Shown here in pieces: positions 16,314 through 25,396 of a DNA stretch of 61,764 nt. The stretch spans positions 1 through 61,764 of the forward strand of contig MBRE01000067.1 in NCBI GenBank assembly GCA_001698425.1, in the 5' to 3' direction. The translations under genes and the position numbers were made by a program. The stretch comes from Oscillatoriales cyanobacterium USR001. GTDB taxonomy: Bacteria > Cyanobacteriota > Cyanobacteriia > Cyanobacteriales > Microcoleaceae. Positions within the stretch are counted from its first letter, which is position 1; each line of letters begins with the position of its first letter. The notes under the pieces were generated by a model. The model was not told the origin of the DNA and ran no database searches. It worked only from the letters and a program-made list of their open reading frames with translations.

Positions 16314-18089
16314 GAAACCATTTACGGCAACCTTCAAGGTTTAAAGTCCAGCCAGCTTAAACAACTACAACGGTTATATCATCAAAAACTTCCAGGCGAT
16401 CGCCTCGTCACCCCAGAGCTTGCTCAACGAGTCGCCGCCATTAGCACGGAAATAGACCAGCCCGTTTGTATCTACATCAATCGCCGAGGCCAATCAATCC
16501 GCGTCGGAGTCGGTACACCTCGCCAAACCCAAATTCCCCCCCTAGAATTGCCTCGTTATGGTGGTGGTCGTCTCAGCAGTATTCGCTGTATCGCCACTCA
16601 CTTGAAACCTGAGCCTCCCAGCGAAGCCGCATTGACAGCAATGGTTATGCAGCGGCTAGATGCTTTAGTCTGGCTAAATCTAACTGGCGGCGGCTTTCAG
16701 CGTCGCGGCGGCGGTGCTACTGGCTACATTAAGGAAGTATATCTCGCTAATTTAATACCTCAAGGAGAGTTAGATAATTCTGGAGTCAAGGAGTTAGAAA
16801 TTAAAAGTCAAAACCTTGAAAGATTAACAGAAACTTCATCATCTCTGGCAACTCAAAACTTGCTTTGGAATGTCTCTGTTCCTTTGAGTTTGGATGTTCT
16901 GGCTGGTGTTGATTTTCAGGAGTGGGTAGAAGAAATTGAGGCCGAATTTGAGCGAGAATTTGTCGCCAAACAGGTTGATGTAGATCAAGATAAGGTGTTG
17001 GTAGTGGGGATGATGACTCAACACATGACGCTACAAGAATTTGAAGATGGACTTGCTGAATTAACTAGCTTGATTGATACGGCTGGTGGTCAAGTATTGC
17101 AAACGTTACGACAAAAGCGATCGCGTCCCCATCCTCAGACAGTTGTAGGGGAAGGAAAAGTTGAAGAAATTGCTTTGAGCGCTCAGACAGTTGGTGCTAA
17201 TTTGGTAGTATTCGATCGCGATCTTTCTCCTGCTCAAGTTCGCAATTTAGAAACTAAAATTGGTATCCGTGTAGTCGATCGCACCGAAGTAATTTTAGAT
17301 ATTTTTGCCCAAAGAGCGCGCTCTGGAGAAGGGAAATTACAAGTAGAATTGGCACAGTTAGAATACAGTTTGCCGCGCCTCACCGGTAGAGGTCAAGCCA
17401 TGTCCAGATTAGGCGGTGGGATCGGTACTAGAGGCCCCGGTGAAACTAAATTAGAAACCGAAAGACGCGCGATCGCTAAACGTATTTCTCGCTTACAACA
17501 AGAAGTAAATCAACTACAAGCTCACCGCTCCAGAATGCGACAACATCGCCAACATCAAGAAGTTCCCTCCGTAGCGATCGTTGGCTACACTAACGCGGGG
17601 AAATCCACCCTCCTTAACATCCTTACTAATGCCGAAGTTTACACCGCCAATCAATTATTTGCTACCCTCGATCCCACCACTCGGCGATTAGTAATTCCCA
17701 ACACACTTACAGGAGAACCTTTACCAATTGTACTTACAGATACAGTAGGATTTATTCACGAACTACCACCCTCTTTAATCAATGCCTTCCGCGCCACTCT
17801 CGAAGAAGTCACCGATGCCGATGCTTTAATACACTTAGTTGATTTGTCCCATCCAGCTTGGCAAAGTCAGATCCGTGCAGTCATGGCAATTTTAACCGAA
17901 ATGCCCGTAACACCCGGTCCAGCCTTAGTTGCTTTTAATAAAATTGACCGTGTAGACGGCGACACTCTCAGACAAGCTCAAGAAGAGTTTCCCCAAGCCG
18001 TGTTTATTTCCGCAGTCAAAGCTTTGGGACTAGAAACTCTGCGCCAGAAAATTGCCCAGTTGATTCACTACGTTGGCTATGCTGGGTAA
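16311..18089 (+). CDS. hflX: GTPase HflX
   Basis: HflX is a ribosome-associated GTPase that splits stalled or stressed ribosomes. The GTPase domain is complete: G1 GYTNAGKST, G3 DTVGF, G4 NKID; before it lies the glycine-rich linker GGGIGTRGPGETKLE and the N-terminal HflX domain (VVGEGKVEEI). From 16311 the product is about 592 residues, with the extended N-terminus usual in cyanobacteria (TIYGNLQGLKSSQLKQLQ). The first conventional start in frame is TTG 16548, which would discard 79 protein-like residues and has no ribosome-binding site. The apparent start is ATC where methionine is expected. Confidence 0.9.
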   Translation: METIYGNLQGLKSSQLKQLQRLYHQKLPGDRLVTPELAQRVAAISTEIDQPVCIYINRRGQSIRVGVGTPRQTQIPPLELPRYGGGRLSSIRCIATHLKPEPPSEAALTAMVMQRLDALVWLNLTGGGFQRRGGGATGYIKEVYLANLIPQGELDNSGVKELEIKSQNLERLTETSSSLATQNLLWNVSVPLSLDVLAGVDFQEWVEEIEAEFEREFVAKQVDVDQDKVLVVGMMTQHMTLQEFEDGLAELTSLIDTAGGQVLQTLRQKRSRPHPQTVVGEGKVEEIALSAQTVGANLVVFDRDLSPAQVRNLETKIGIRVVDRTEVILDIFAQRARSGEGKLQVELAQLEYSLPRLTGRGQAMSRLGGGIGTRGPGETKLETERRAIAKRISRLQQEVNQLQAHRSRMRQHRQHQEVPSVAIVGYTNAGKSTLLNILTNAEVYTANQLFATLDPTTRRLVIPNTLTGEPLPIVLTDTVGFIHELPPSLINAFRATLEEVTDADALIHLVDLSHPAWQSQIRAVMAILTEMPVTPGPALVAFNKIDRVDGDTLRQAQEEFPQAVFISAVKALGLETLRQKIAQLIHYVGYAG

Positions 18090-18578
18090 ATACCTAAAAA
18101 TTAATCGGGTGAGTTATTGACAAAACCAAAGCTCAGTATATACTGGAAATAAGTAAACTAAGGGGTTAATTTGTAAATTTCACCCTTCGACGCTCAATCC
18201 CTCTCATCCTTTCCTCCTCTGGACTAAAGATTTGGACATCATGTTGCTGAACCAGTAAAAGCGGTTTTGCGCGTAATTATGAATTAGCTAAATTATACAG
18301 GGAAGCAAAATATCTACAATGATTTAGAGGAGGCGGCAAAAATATAATATCTCCTCAGCTTGCTGTTTGTTGCGGTAGGTTGTTAAAATGGATGCAATGC
18401 CAGTGTAGAGCAAAAACATGAAAATGTGCAGGTGAGAGCCAAGAGTGAAAGCTGCCTTTCAGGTTTCAAAGCAGGCGATCGCAAACACGCAATCCCATGA
18501 CACCTATCATCCTTTGAAAGACAATCCTCTTGCATTCTACTTATAGTCACCCTATTGCAATTGTTTAATTGGCTAATT
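18090..18578. other. 489-bp intergenic region
   Basis: Non-coding by frame. It holds one imperfect hairpin with GAGGAG and CTCCTC arms (about 18328-18356) and a stretch around 18440-18480 with imperfect pairing. No tRNA, riboswitch core or small gene could be assigned; it contains the promoter of the PEP-CTERM gene. Confidence 0.4.
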
Positions 18579-18881
18579 ATGTCTAAGCTACTGGTCAAAC
18601 TAACTTTCGGACTCACTGCCACAGCGACAGTTGGGTTCTACTATCTGGCCGCCGCCCCTCCCACTCTAGCTAAAGCAGATGTTTGTGGGGAAGGAAACTT
18701 TTCAGATGTCTGTCGTCCGTTAGACGGTCCACGCCCTACTATTCCAACTATCTACGAAAATTCCACCGCTGAGAAAAAAACCACTGTTCCTGAACCAAGC
18801 ACGGTAATTGCACTGCTAATCTCCGGTTCGGGTATAATTTTCTCTGGGAAAAAACGAAAGAACATTGGAGAGGAACCTTAA
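18579..18881 (+). CDS. Short PEP-CTERM sorting-domain protein
   Basis: A 100-residue exported protein starting at ATG 18579 (MSKLLVKLTFGLTATATVGF), eight codons inside the longest frame, because the signal helix begins here. After cleavage near AAAPPTLAKA the mature part is short, with two cysteines (DVCGEGNFSDVC) and a proline-rich stretch. The C-terminus has the VPEPSTV motif, a hydrophobic helix and a basic KKRK tail, the tripartite PEP-CTERM signal handled by exosortase. Such proteins often go to the cell surface or extracellular matrix. The specific role is unknown. Confidence 0.8.
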   Translation: MSKLLVKLTFGLTATATVGFYYLAAAPPTLAKADVCGEGNFSDVCRPLDGPRPTIPTIYENSTAEKKTTVPEPSTVIALLISGSGIIFSGKKRKNIGEEP

Positions 18882-19078
18882 ACAGTCATCGGTGATAGTC
18901 AAAGCCTAACTTTATCGTCAACATTAACTACTTTTTAAGTTTTATTACCAAAAATCACAAAATCATCTCAAAAATAAAAAACTAAAATAAATATAAATTT
19001 ATATCCCATTGGTTAACGGCAAATACATTAGTTTGTTAATATTATAATTAAGAAATATTACTAATCTTTGAGAAATCT

Positions 19079-19336
19079 ATGGCTCCTAAAGTAGAAATTT
19101 ACACTTGGAGAACGTGCCCCTACTGTATTCGGGCAAAATCATTGTTGGCTCAAAAAGGCATAGAGTTTATCGAACACAGCATTGACGGCGATCGAGAAGC
19201 CCACAGCCAAATGTCTCAGCGGGCTAGTGGGCGAACTTCGGTTCCTCAAATTTTCATTAATGACCAACATATCGGCGGCTGTGACGACATCTACGCCCTC
19301 AATTCTCAAGGTAAACTAGATCCACTTTTGGTATAG
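19079..19336 (+). CDS. grxC: Glutaredoxin, GrxC type
   Basis: An 85-residue dithiol glutaredoxin reducing disulfides with glutathione. The active site CPYC is at residues 13-16, the cis-proline at TSVPQIF and the glutathione-binding GGCDD follows. Length is typical. It directly precedes gshB, the enzyme making its cofactor, an arrangement known from cyanobacteria; a heptamer repeat tract of about 60 bases separates them. Confidence 0.93.
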   Translation: MAPKVEIYTWRTCPYCIRAKSLLAQKGIEFIEHSIDGDREAHSQMSQRASGRTSVPQIFINDQHIGGCDDIYALNSQGKLDPLLV

Positions 19337-19396
19337 TTAACAGTTAACGGTTAACAGTTAACAGTTAACTGTTAACAAATAACAAATAACAAATAA
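19336..19396. repeat. Heptamer tandem repeat tract between grxC and gshB
   Basis: About nine 7-bp units: GTTAACA variants followed by AATAACA units, running directly into the gshB ATG. No ribosome-binding site is left in the leader, so gshB translation depends on this tract or on coupling. Confidence 0.85.
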
Positions 19397-20359
19397 ATGA
19401 AATTTGTCTTTATCATCGATCCCATCCAACGGTTAATTCCAGGCCACGATACCAGTGTGGCATTAATGGAAGCAGCGCAAGAACTCGGCCATGAAATCTG
19501 GGTGACTCAAGCAGAAAATTTAAGCGTAATTGGTGGTAAAGCTTGGGGGTTGCTAAGTCGGGTGAGGCTAAAACCTGTAAAATTGATTGAGGGAAAATGG
19601 GTGGCGGAAGAGGTTTGGTATGAGTTAGAAACACCTACTTTACAGCCGCTTGAGGCGATGAATGCAGTATTTATGAGAACCGATCCCCCAGTAAATATTC
19701 CTTATCTTTATGCGACTTATATTCTTGATTGTATTGACGAGAAAAAAACACGGGTAATAAATTCTCCTAGAGGTTTGCGGGCGGCTAATGAAAAAATGTA
19801 TGCTTTGCAGTTTAGCGAGGCGATTCCAGAGACAATTGTGAGCCAAAATAAAGAGGTAATTCGGAAATTTGTAGAGGAAAAAGGGGCGGCGGTATTGAAG
19901 CCATTAGGTGGAAAAGCTGGCGAAGGAATTTTATTTATGGATGGGGGCGATCGCAACTTTAATTCATTAATTGAAATTAGCACTCAACAGGGGAAAGTGC
20001 CGGTAATGGTGCAAGCTTATTTGCCAGCAGCAAAAGATGGAGATAAGCGAATTGTCTTGTTAAATGGTGAAGCCATTGGCGCTGTAAATCGGATTCCTAC
20101 TGGTAATGAATTTCGGGGGAATATGGCTGTGGGTGGGAGAGTGGCTAAGACAGAAATTACTGACAGGGAATATGAAATTTGTGGTCAGTTAGGACCGGTG
20201 TTGCGACGAGATGGTTTATATTTTGTAGGGATTGATGTGATTGGCGGTTATCTAACAGAAATTAATGTCACAAGTCCTACTGGGGTGAGGGAAATTGATT
20301 TGTTGGATGATGTTTGTTTGGGTAAAAAAGTGATTGAATGGTTAGTGGTTAGTGGTTAG
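19397..20359 (+). CDS. gshB: Glutathione synthetase
   Basis: ATP-grasp ligase joining gamma-glutamylcysteine and glycine. Visible family features are the N-terminal IDPIQRLIPGHDTS, NSPRGLRAANEKMYAL, the ATP-grasp lysine block VLKPLGGKAGEGI and the magnesium-binding end EINVTSPTGVREID. At 320 residues it is standard. The last codons (LVVSG, stop) are encoded by a TGGTTAG heptamer repeated three times, which also supplies the stop codon. It is downstream of grxC on the same strand. Confidence 0.95.
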   Translation: MKFVFIIDPIQRLIPGHDTSVALMEAAQELGHEIWVTQAENLSVIGGKAWGLLSRVRLKPVKLIEGKWVAEEVWYELETPTLQPLEAMNAVFMRTDPPVNIPYLYATYILDCIDEKKTRVINSPRGLRAANEKMYALQFSEAIPETIVSQNKEVIRKFVEEKGAAVLKPLGGKAGEGILFMDGGDRNFNSLIEISTQQGKVPVMVQAYLPAAKDGDKRIVLLNGEAIGAVNRIPTGNEFRGNMAVGGRVAKTEITDREYEICGQLGPVLRRDGLYFVGIDVIGGYLTEINVTSPTGVREIDLLDDVCLGKKVIEWLVVSG

Positions 20360-20366
20360 TGGTTAT
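20339..20366. repeat. TGGTTAG heptamer repeat forming the gshB stop
   Basis: Three TGGTTAG units and a fourth variant TGGTTAT. The reading frame ends at the TAG in the third unit, so unit gain or loss changes the C-terminal residues. Confidence 0.8.
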
Positions 20367-20384
20367 TGTAACGGGAGCATCAGA

Positions 20385-21578
20385 ATGAGAAGGTTTTTAT
20401 TAATAGTTACGATTCTTTTGATTTCGGGTTGTCATGTTGCCCAAAAGCGCATCCCAATAACAGAGAAGAAGCCAACACCTAAACCTTCTAATCCCGTTCA
20501 ACCTAAATCTTATATAAAAGAGGCAAAATTAATTGGTGTAGGTGATATTATGATGCACAGAACTCAAATACAATCGGGTTACGACGGGCAAAGTAAAACC
20601 TACAATTTTGATGGATTTTTTACAGAAGTTAAGAAGATTCTATCAACAGGTGATTGGGCGATCGGCAATTTAGAGACAACTTTAGCGGGTGAAGATGCTG
20701 GAGGATATACAGGATATCCCCTATTTAATGCACCAACAGAATTGGCAGATGCGATTCAAGGTGCTGGCTTTAATATCTTGACAACGGCAAATAATCATGC
20801 TTTAGATCGGGGAGAAAAGGGAGTAATTAGGACTATTAAGAATCTACGCGATCGCCAACTTGCTTCAACAGGTACTGCCACCTCTACATCTGAAGCCAAT
20901 AAAATTTTATTAGTTGAAAAAAATCATATTTTAATGGCTATTTTGGCTTATAGTTACGGCACTAATGGCATTCCGATACCTCAAGGTAAAAATTATCTTG
21001 TTTCCCTAATTAACAGAGAAAAAATAGTTAAAGATATTGCTAAAGCTAGGGAAAAGGGAGCCGATATTGTCACAGTTTGCCTGCATTTTGGAGAAGAGTA
21101 TCAACGCCAACCAAATGCTGAACAAAAAAAATTAGTTGATACTTTGGTAAAAGCGGGTGCAGACATTATTCTCGGTAGTCATCCTCATGTTGTGCAGCCT
21201 TATCAAGTCTTTGAATTGAAGAGAGAAAATGGTCGCAGAAAGAAAGCAGTAGTAATTTATTCAATGGGTAATTTTATTTCAGGTCAAGTTGGTAGCTATA
21301 AAGACTTTGGAGTGATTTTTACTGTTAATTTCCGCAAAAAGTTTCCAGAGAAAATAGTAGAAATTGGGAAAGTGGAAGCAATTCCTACTTGGGTACATCG
21401 TTATAGTGCCAATGGGAAATTGAATTATCGAGTTTTGCCTTTAGCAGCGGTGGTGAGGAGTAAAAGCGATCGGCTTTTGGCGAAGGAACAATATCCAATT
21501 TTAGTAAAAAATTTACAAGACATGAATCGCCACCTTGAGTCTTTGAGCGATCGCAAGTCAGTTAAGTTAGTGAAGTAA
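20385..21578 (+). CDS. CapA-family lipoprotein (poly-gamma-glutamate capsule type)
   Basis: About 397 residues from ATG 20385; upstream codons overlap gshB and lack signal character. The N-terminus MRRFLLIVTILLISGC is a lipoprotein signal with the cysteine at residue 16. The body is the CapA metallophosphatase-like domain: GVGDIMMHR, IGNLETTL, TTANNHALDRG, CLHFGEEYQ and GSHPHVVQP give the metal-ligand set. Family members include PgsA/CapA of poly-gamma-glutamate synthesis, but most cyanobacterial ones have no proven substrate, and no PgsB/C partner is here. Confidence 0.88.
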   Translation: MRRFLLIVTILLISGCHVAQKRIPITEKKPTPKPSNPVQPKSYIKEAKLIGVGDIMMHRTQIQSGYDGQSKTYNFDGFFTEVKKILSTGDWAIGNLETTLAGEDAGGYTGYPLFNAPTELADAIQGAGFNILTTANNHALDRGEKGVIRTIKNLRDRQLASTGTATSTSEANKILLVEKNHILMAILAYSYGTNGIPIPQGKNYLVSLINREKIVKDIAKAREKGADIVTVCLHFGEEYQRQPNAEQKKLVDTLVKAGADIILGSHPHVVQPYQVFELKRENGRRKKAVVIYSMGNFISGQVGSYKDFGVIFTVNFRKKFPEKIVEIGKVEAIPTWVHRYSANGKLNYRVLPLAAVVRSKSDRLLAKEQYPILVKNLQDMNRHLESLSDRKSVKLVK

Positions 21579-21630
21579 TTTAGACTGGTTATGGTATAAC
21601 TGATTTGCCACCATTAACAACCTAAAACCT

Positions 21631-22068
21631 ATGAGCCATCACATAGACCTTGTTCCGAAATGGGTTCGCATTATCATTGGCTTACTCGCCTTAGCTAATA
21701 TTGCCTTTGGCATTTCTGGTTACTTTGATGCTTCTCCGCTATTCCAGAATAATACAGCAGGCATTGATTTTAGCAGTTTAGCTATCAAATATGCAGGTTA
21801 TGAATACGCCGCGAGAAACCTTGCTATCGGTTTAGCTTTAATGATTGTTGCCCTCAAAGGTGTACCTGAGTCTTTAACAATTGTGACGATCGTTCGAGCT
21901 CTCATCGAATTACAAACCGTTATCATTGCCGTAGTGACAGGTAGTTTCAAAGGTGGGACTGTATTTGCAATGATGATGTTTGCTGTTGAAATTTTTGTAA
22001 TTGTCACCTTAGTTAAGGTAATCGCTAAAAGAGATGCGGTAAAATCAACGGAAGAGCCTAGTAGTTAG
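21631..22068 (+). CDS. Small four-helix membrane protein, unknown
   Basis: 145 residues with four hydrophobic segments: VRIIIGLLALANIAFGIS, YAARNLAIGLALMIVALKG, LTIVTIVRALIELQTVIIA and FAMMMFAVEIFVIVTLV. Loops are short and the C-terminus is charged (KRDAVKSTEEPSS). I do not recognise a named family; the layout resembles small DoxX- or DUF4345-like membrane proteins, without certainty. It sits between CapA and the DegT aminotransferase with its own gap on each side. Confidence 0.65.
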   Translation: MSHHIDLVPKWVRIIIGLLALANIAFGISGYFDASPLFQNNTAGIDFSSLAIKYAGYEYAARNLAIGLALMIVALKGVPESLTIVTIVRALIELQTVIIAVVTGSFKGGTVFAMMMFAVEIFVIVTLVKVIAKRDAVKSTEEPSS

Positions 22069-22196
22069 AAATTTCGTGTCTTTGTGTCTTCGTGGTTTCT
22101 CTCAAACAACAAAAATCTGCAAGAGCGTCGATCGCCTGCCAGAAAATCAAGTTTTCAGTATAAGCTCTATAAAGTTAAAATTTATGGTGTCAAAGA

Positions 22197-23357
22197 GTGA
22201 ACAACGTCCCCCCCCTCGATCTCAGTCAACAGTATGCCCTGATTGGCGAAGAAGTCAGTCCCGCTATCTTAAAGGTACTCGCTTCTGGTCGCTATATTGG
22301 TGGTCCCGCCGTCGCTAGTTTTGAACAGAGTTTTGCCAATTACATCGGTGTTTCCCAATGTGTTAGTTGCAATTCTGGTACTGATTCCCTTTATTTGACC
22401 CTACGCGCCTTGCAGATTGGACCGGGAGATGAGGTAATTACCTCTCCTTTTACCTTCGTTGCAACGGCTGAAATGATTAGTGCTGTAGGGGCTACGCCGG
22501 TTTTTGTGGACATCGATCCTGGAACCTTTAATTTAGACTTGGCACAATTGGCAAGTGCGATTACGCACAAAACACGGGCAATTATGCCGGTGCATTTATT
22601 TGGTCAACCAGTAAATATGACTCAGTTGATGGCGATCGCATCCTCTCACAATTTAGTCGTTATTGAAGACTGCGCTCAGTCAACGGGAGCGGAATGGGAT
22701 GGTCAAAAAGTCGGTAGCATTGGTCATGTCGGCTGTTTTAGCTTTTTCCCAACTAAAAATTTAGGGGCCTGCGGGGATGGTGGCGCAGTGACTACTAACG
22801 ATCCCGCGATCGCCGCCGCCGTGCGGATGCTCAAAGAACACGGTCAGTCCACCAGATATCTCTCTGAAGCTAGAGGCATTAATAGCCGCCTCGATGCTAT
22901 GCAAGCCACTATCCTAGAAATTAAACTCCGCCATCTGGACGCTTGGAACGATCGCCGTCGCGCCGTTGCCGATCGCTACCATGAATTGCTCAGTCCCATT
23001 CCTAGTATCGCCCTCCCTCAAACTTTACCAAGCGGTAAATCAGTCTGGAATCAATACACAATTCGCCTCAAAAGTCAAGATAAAATTACCTCTCCGGCTC
23101 CCAATTTTCGCGATTCAGTACGCAATAAATTACAAGAAAAAGGGATAGGTTCAATGGTTTACTATCCGTTCCCTTTACACCTGCAACCTGTTTACAAATC
23201 TTTAGGTTATCAACCAGGGTCTTTTCCCGTTGCAGAGCAAGCCGGTTGTGAAGTTTTGTCTTTACCGATGTTCCCCGAACTCGACGGGGATCAACAGGAT
23301 CGAGTAGTTTATGGGCTTAAAGACTGCTTAACTGAGATGCAAAAATTTGGGGAATAA
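22197..23357 (+). CDS. DegT/DnrJ/EryC1/StrS-family sugar aminotransferase
   Basis: A 386-residue PLP enzyme that aminates keto-sugars on a nucleotide carrier. The PLP lysine is in SFFPTKNLGA, preceded by VIEDCAQSTGAEW; the N-terminal substrate region SCNSGTDSLYLTLRAL is conserved. GTG 22197 is used (MNNVPPLDLSQQYALIG), which matches the start of relatives; no strong ribosome-binding site precedes it. The epimerase and glycosyltransferase operon a few kilobases downstream suggest surface polysaccharide synthesis, but the exact sugar cannot be named. Confidence 0.9.
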   Translation: MNNVPPLDLSQQYALIGEEVSPAILKVLASGRYIGGPAVASFEQSFANYIGVSQCVSCNSGTDSLYLTLRALQIGPGDEVITSPFTFVATAEMISAVGATPVFVDIDPGTFNLDLAQLASAITHKTRAIMPVHLFGQPVNMTQLMAIASSHNLVVIEDCAQSTGAEWDGQKVGSIGHVGCFSFFPTKNLGACGDGGAVTTNDPAIAAAVRMLKEHGQSTRYLSEARGINSRLDAMQATILEIKLRHLDAWNDRRRAVADRYHELLSPIPSIALPQTLPSGKSVWNQYTIRLKSQDKITSPAPNFRDSVRNKLQEKGIGSMVYYPFPLHLQPVYKSLGYQPGSFPVAEQAGCEVLSLPMFPELDGDQQDRVVYGLKDCLTEMQKFGE

Positions 23358-23508
23358 GCATTTGTACTTTTATGTATTATAGTTAATAAAAATAAACATT
23401 TTTTCCACTGGTCGCCAGTAGCGATCGGACCAACTTCCTATTGGCCGACAACTGGGGATCGGTAATGATGGGATAGTTACCAATTTGATAATTAACGAGA
23501 GGAAACGA

Positions 23509-25185
23509 GTGCGTCAGTATCAATCTATTCAGGATAGACGCTACGACCCAGAGGCGATCGCGAGACACTACCGCTCCCGTCTCTGGCAAGCAATTTGGCG
23601 ATCTCTAGTCATTGTTTGGTCATTTGCAGGTTTTGTTCTCGGCATGATCTGGGACAGTTGGCAACACGAAATCAAAGAACACCAACCAGAAAGAGCGTGC
23701 CATCTACGACAAATTCTTACCTGTTTAGGTCCTACCTTTATTAAAGTGGGCCAAGCACTGTCTACGCGACCTGACTTAATTCGCAAAGACTTTTTAGAAG
23801 AACTTGTTAAGCTTCAGGATCAATTACCGCCCTTTGATAATGAAATCGCGATCGCCATCATCGAAGCCGAACTCAAGCGCGACATAGAGAGCATCTATAG
23901 CGAAATTTCGCCAGAGCCCGTCGCCGCCGCCAGTCTCGGTCAAGTCTATCGCGCTCGCCTGAAAAGTGGCGAATTAGTTGCCGTTAAAGTACAACGGCCG
24001 AATTTACAACCCGTCATCACCCTTGACCTTTTTTTAATGCGGTGGGCTGCCGGATGGTTAGCACCCTTACTTCCCCTCAATCTCGGTCACGACCTCACTT
24101 TAATTGTCGATGAATTTGGCATCAAATTATTTGAGGAAATTGACTATATTAATGAAGGGCGAAATGCCGAGAAATTTGCCGCCAATTTTGCCGATGACCC
24201 CACCGTGAAAGTCCCCAGTATTTACTGGCGTTATACCAGTAATTGTGTTCTAACTTTAGAATGGATTGATGGCATTAAACTAACAGACACTCAAAGGATT
24301 AAAGCCGCAGGTTTAGACACTAATTCTTTAATTGAAATTGGAGTTCGGAGCGGTTTAAGACAACTGTTAGAACACGGATTTTTTCATGCCGATCCCCATC
24401 CAGGAAACCTGTTTGCTCTGGCAGATGGCAGAATGGCTTACATTGATTTTGGCATGATGGATCAACTAGAAGAATTTACCAAAGAAACTTTAGTTGATTC
24501 CGTAGTTCACCTGATTAATAAAGATTACCTTAACTTAACCAACGATTTTGTCAAGCTGGGATTTTTAACTGCTGACACAGATATTTTACCAATTATTCCA
24601 GCAATGGAATCGGTGTTAGGAGATATCATCGGCGAAAGTGTAGGTAACTTTAATTTCAAGACAATTACCGATAGTTTTTCGGAATTGATGTATGATTATC
24701 CTTTCCGAGTTCCCGCCAAATTTGCCTTAATTATTCGTTCTCTTGTCACCGAAGAAGGTTTAGCTTTAACTTTGAATCCGAATTTCAAGATAGTTGAGGT
24801 AGCTTATCCTTACGTGGCACGGCGGTTGTTGAATGGGGAATCGCCAGCATTGCGTCGGCGCTTAATTGAGGTATTATTTAAGGACGGTAAATTCCAGTGG
24901 GAAAGGTTAGAAAATATGATTGCGATCGCGCGATCGGATCAAAATTTCGATTTATTTCCTACAGCACAATTAGGACTGCAATACTTACTTTCTAAAGAAG
25001 GCGAATTTCTGAGAAAAAAAGTAGCGTTAGCTCTAATTGAAGACGATCGGTTACATACCGAAGAAGTTAGTCGTCTCTGGAATTTAGTCAAGGAAGATAT
25101 CAAGCCCGATCGCTTGTTATACGCTGCCTGGGGCGCTTTAACAGAGTTTTCTACAGAAGGAGCCGCCGCGCTCACTCGATTTTAA
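23509..25185 (+). CDS. ABC1/UbiB/AarF-family atypical kinase
   Basis: About 558 residues. I choose GTG 23509 after GAGAGG rather than the TTG eight codons earlier. The family hallmarks are all present: the KxGQ motif in FIKVGQALSTRPDL, the alanine-rich loop AAASLGQV with VAVKVQRP, HADPHPGNLF and IDFGMMD. A C-terminal hydrophobic tail follows. UbiB-type proteins support isoprenoid quinone synthesis; in cyanobacteria related members act around plastoquinone and tocopherol metabolism. The precise substrate is not shown by sequence. Confidence 0.92.
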   Translation: MRQYQSIQDRRYDPEAIARHYRSRLWQAIWRSLVIVWSFAGFVLGMIWDSWQHEIKEHQPERACHLRQILTCLGPTFIKVGQALSTRPDLIRKDFLEELVKLQDQLPPFDNEIAIAIIEAELKRDIESIYSEISPEPVAAASLGQVYRARLKSGELVAVKVQRPNLQPVITLDLFLMRWAAGWLAPLLPLNLGHDLTLIVDEFGIKLFEEIDYINEGRNAEKFAANFADDPTVKVPSIYWRYTSNCVLTLEWIDGIKLTDTQRIKAAGLDTNSLIEIGVRSGLRQLLEHGFFHADPHPGNLFALADGRMAYIDFGMMDQLEEFTKETLVDSVVHLINKDYLNLTNDFVKLGFLTADTDILPIIPAMESVLGDIIGESVGNFNFKTITDSFSELMYDYPFRVPAKFALIIRSLVTEEGLALTLNPNFKIVEVAYPYVARRLLNGESPALRRRLIEVLFKDGKFQWERLENMIAIARSDQNFDLFPTAQLGLQYLLSKEGEFLRKKVALALIEDDRLHTEEVSRLWNLVKEDIKPDRLLYAAWGALTEFSTEGAAALTRF

Positions 25186-25199
25186 ACTTGAAAGTTTGT

Positions 25200-25359
25200 A
25201 GTAGCGACTTCAGTCGCTTTCTTCCATTAAGCGACTAAAGTCGCTACTACAAGCCTCGCAATTAAGCGACTAAAGTCGCTACTACAAGCCTCGCAATTAA
25301 GCGACTAAAGTCGCTACTACAAGCCTCGCAATTAAGCGACTAAAGTCGCTACTACAAGC
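25200..25359. repeat. 35-bp palindromic tandem repeat
   Basis: Three full 35-bp units (25227-25261, 25262-25296, 25297-25331) and a partial fourth, each holding the palindrome AGCGACTAAAGTCGCT followed by ACTACAAGCC. An inverted first copy (GTAGTAGCGACTTCAGTCGC) stands at 25200. There are no spacers, so this is not CRISPR. It lies just after the UbiB-family stop. Confidence 0.9.
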
Positions 25360-25396
25360 AGGAAGAAATAACAACAAATACCAAAAGGAATTATTC

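Noticed and set aside
18440..18480. Structured RNA (riboswitch or 6S-like) before the PEP-CTERM gene
   Set aside because: Some local pairing is possible, but no conserved core of a known class can be matched.
18383..18622. 79-codon minus-strand frame in the gap before the PEP-CTERM gene
   Set aside because: Overlaps the signal peptide of a convincing gene, has no start signal and a serine/leucine-rich shadow composition.
25200..25359. Regular 35-bp repeats as a CRISPR array
   Set aside because: Units are directly adjacent with no variable spacers and each holds a perfect palindrome; no cas gene is nearby.
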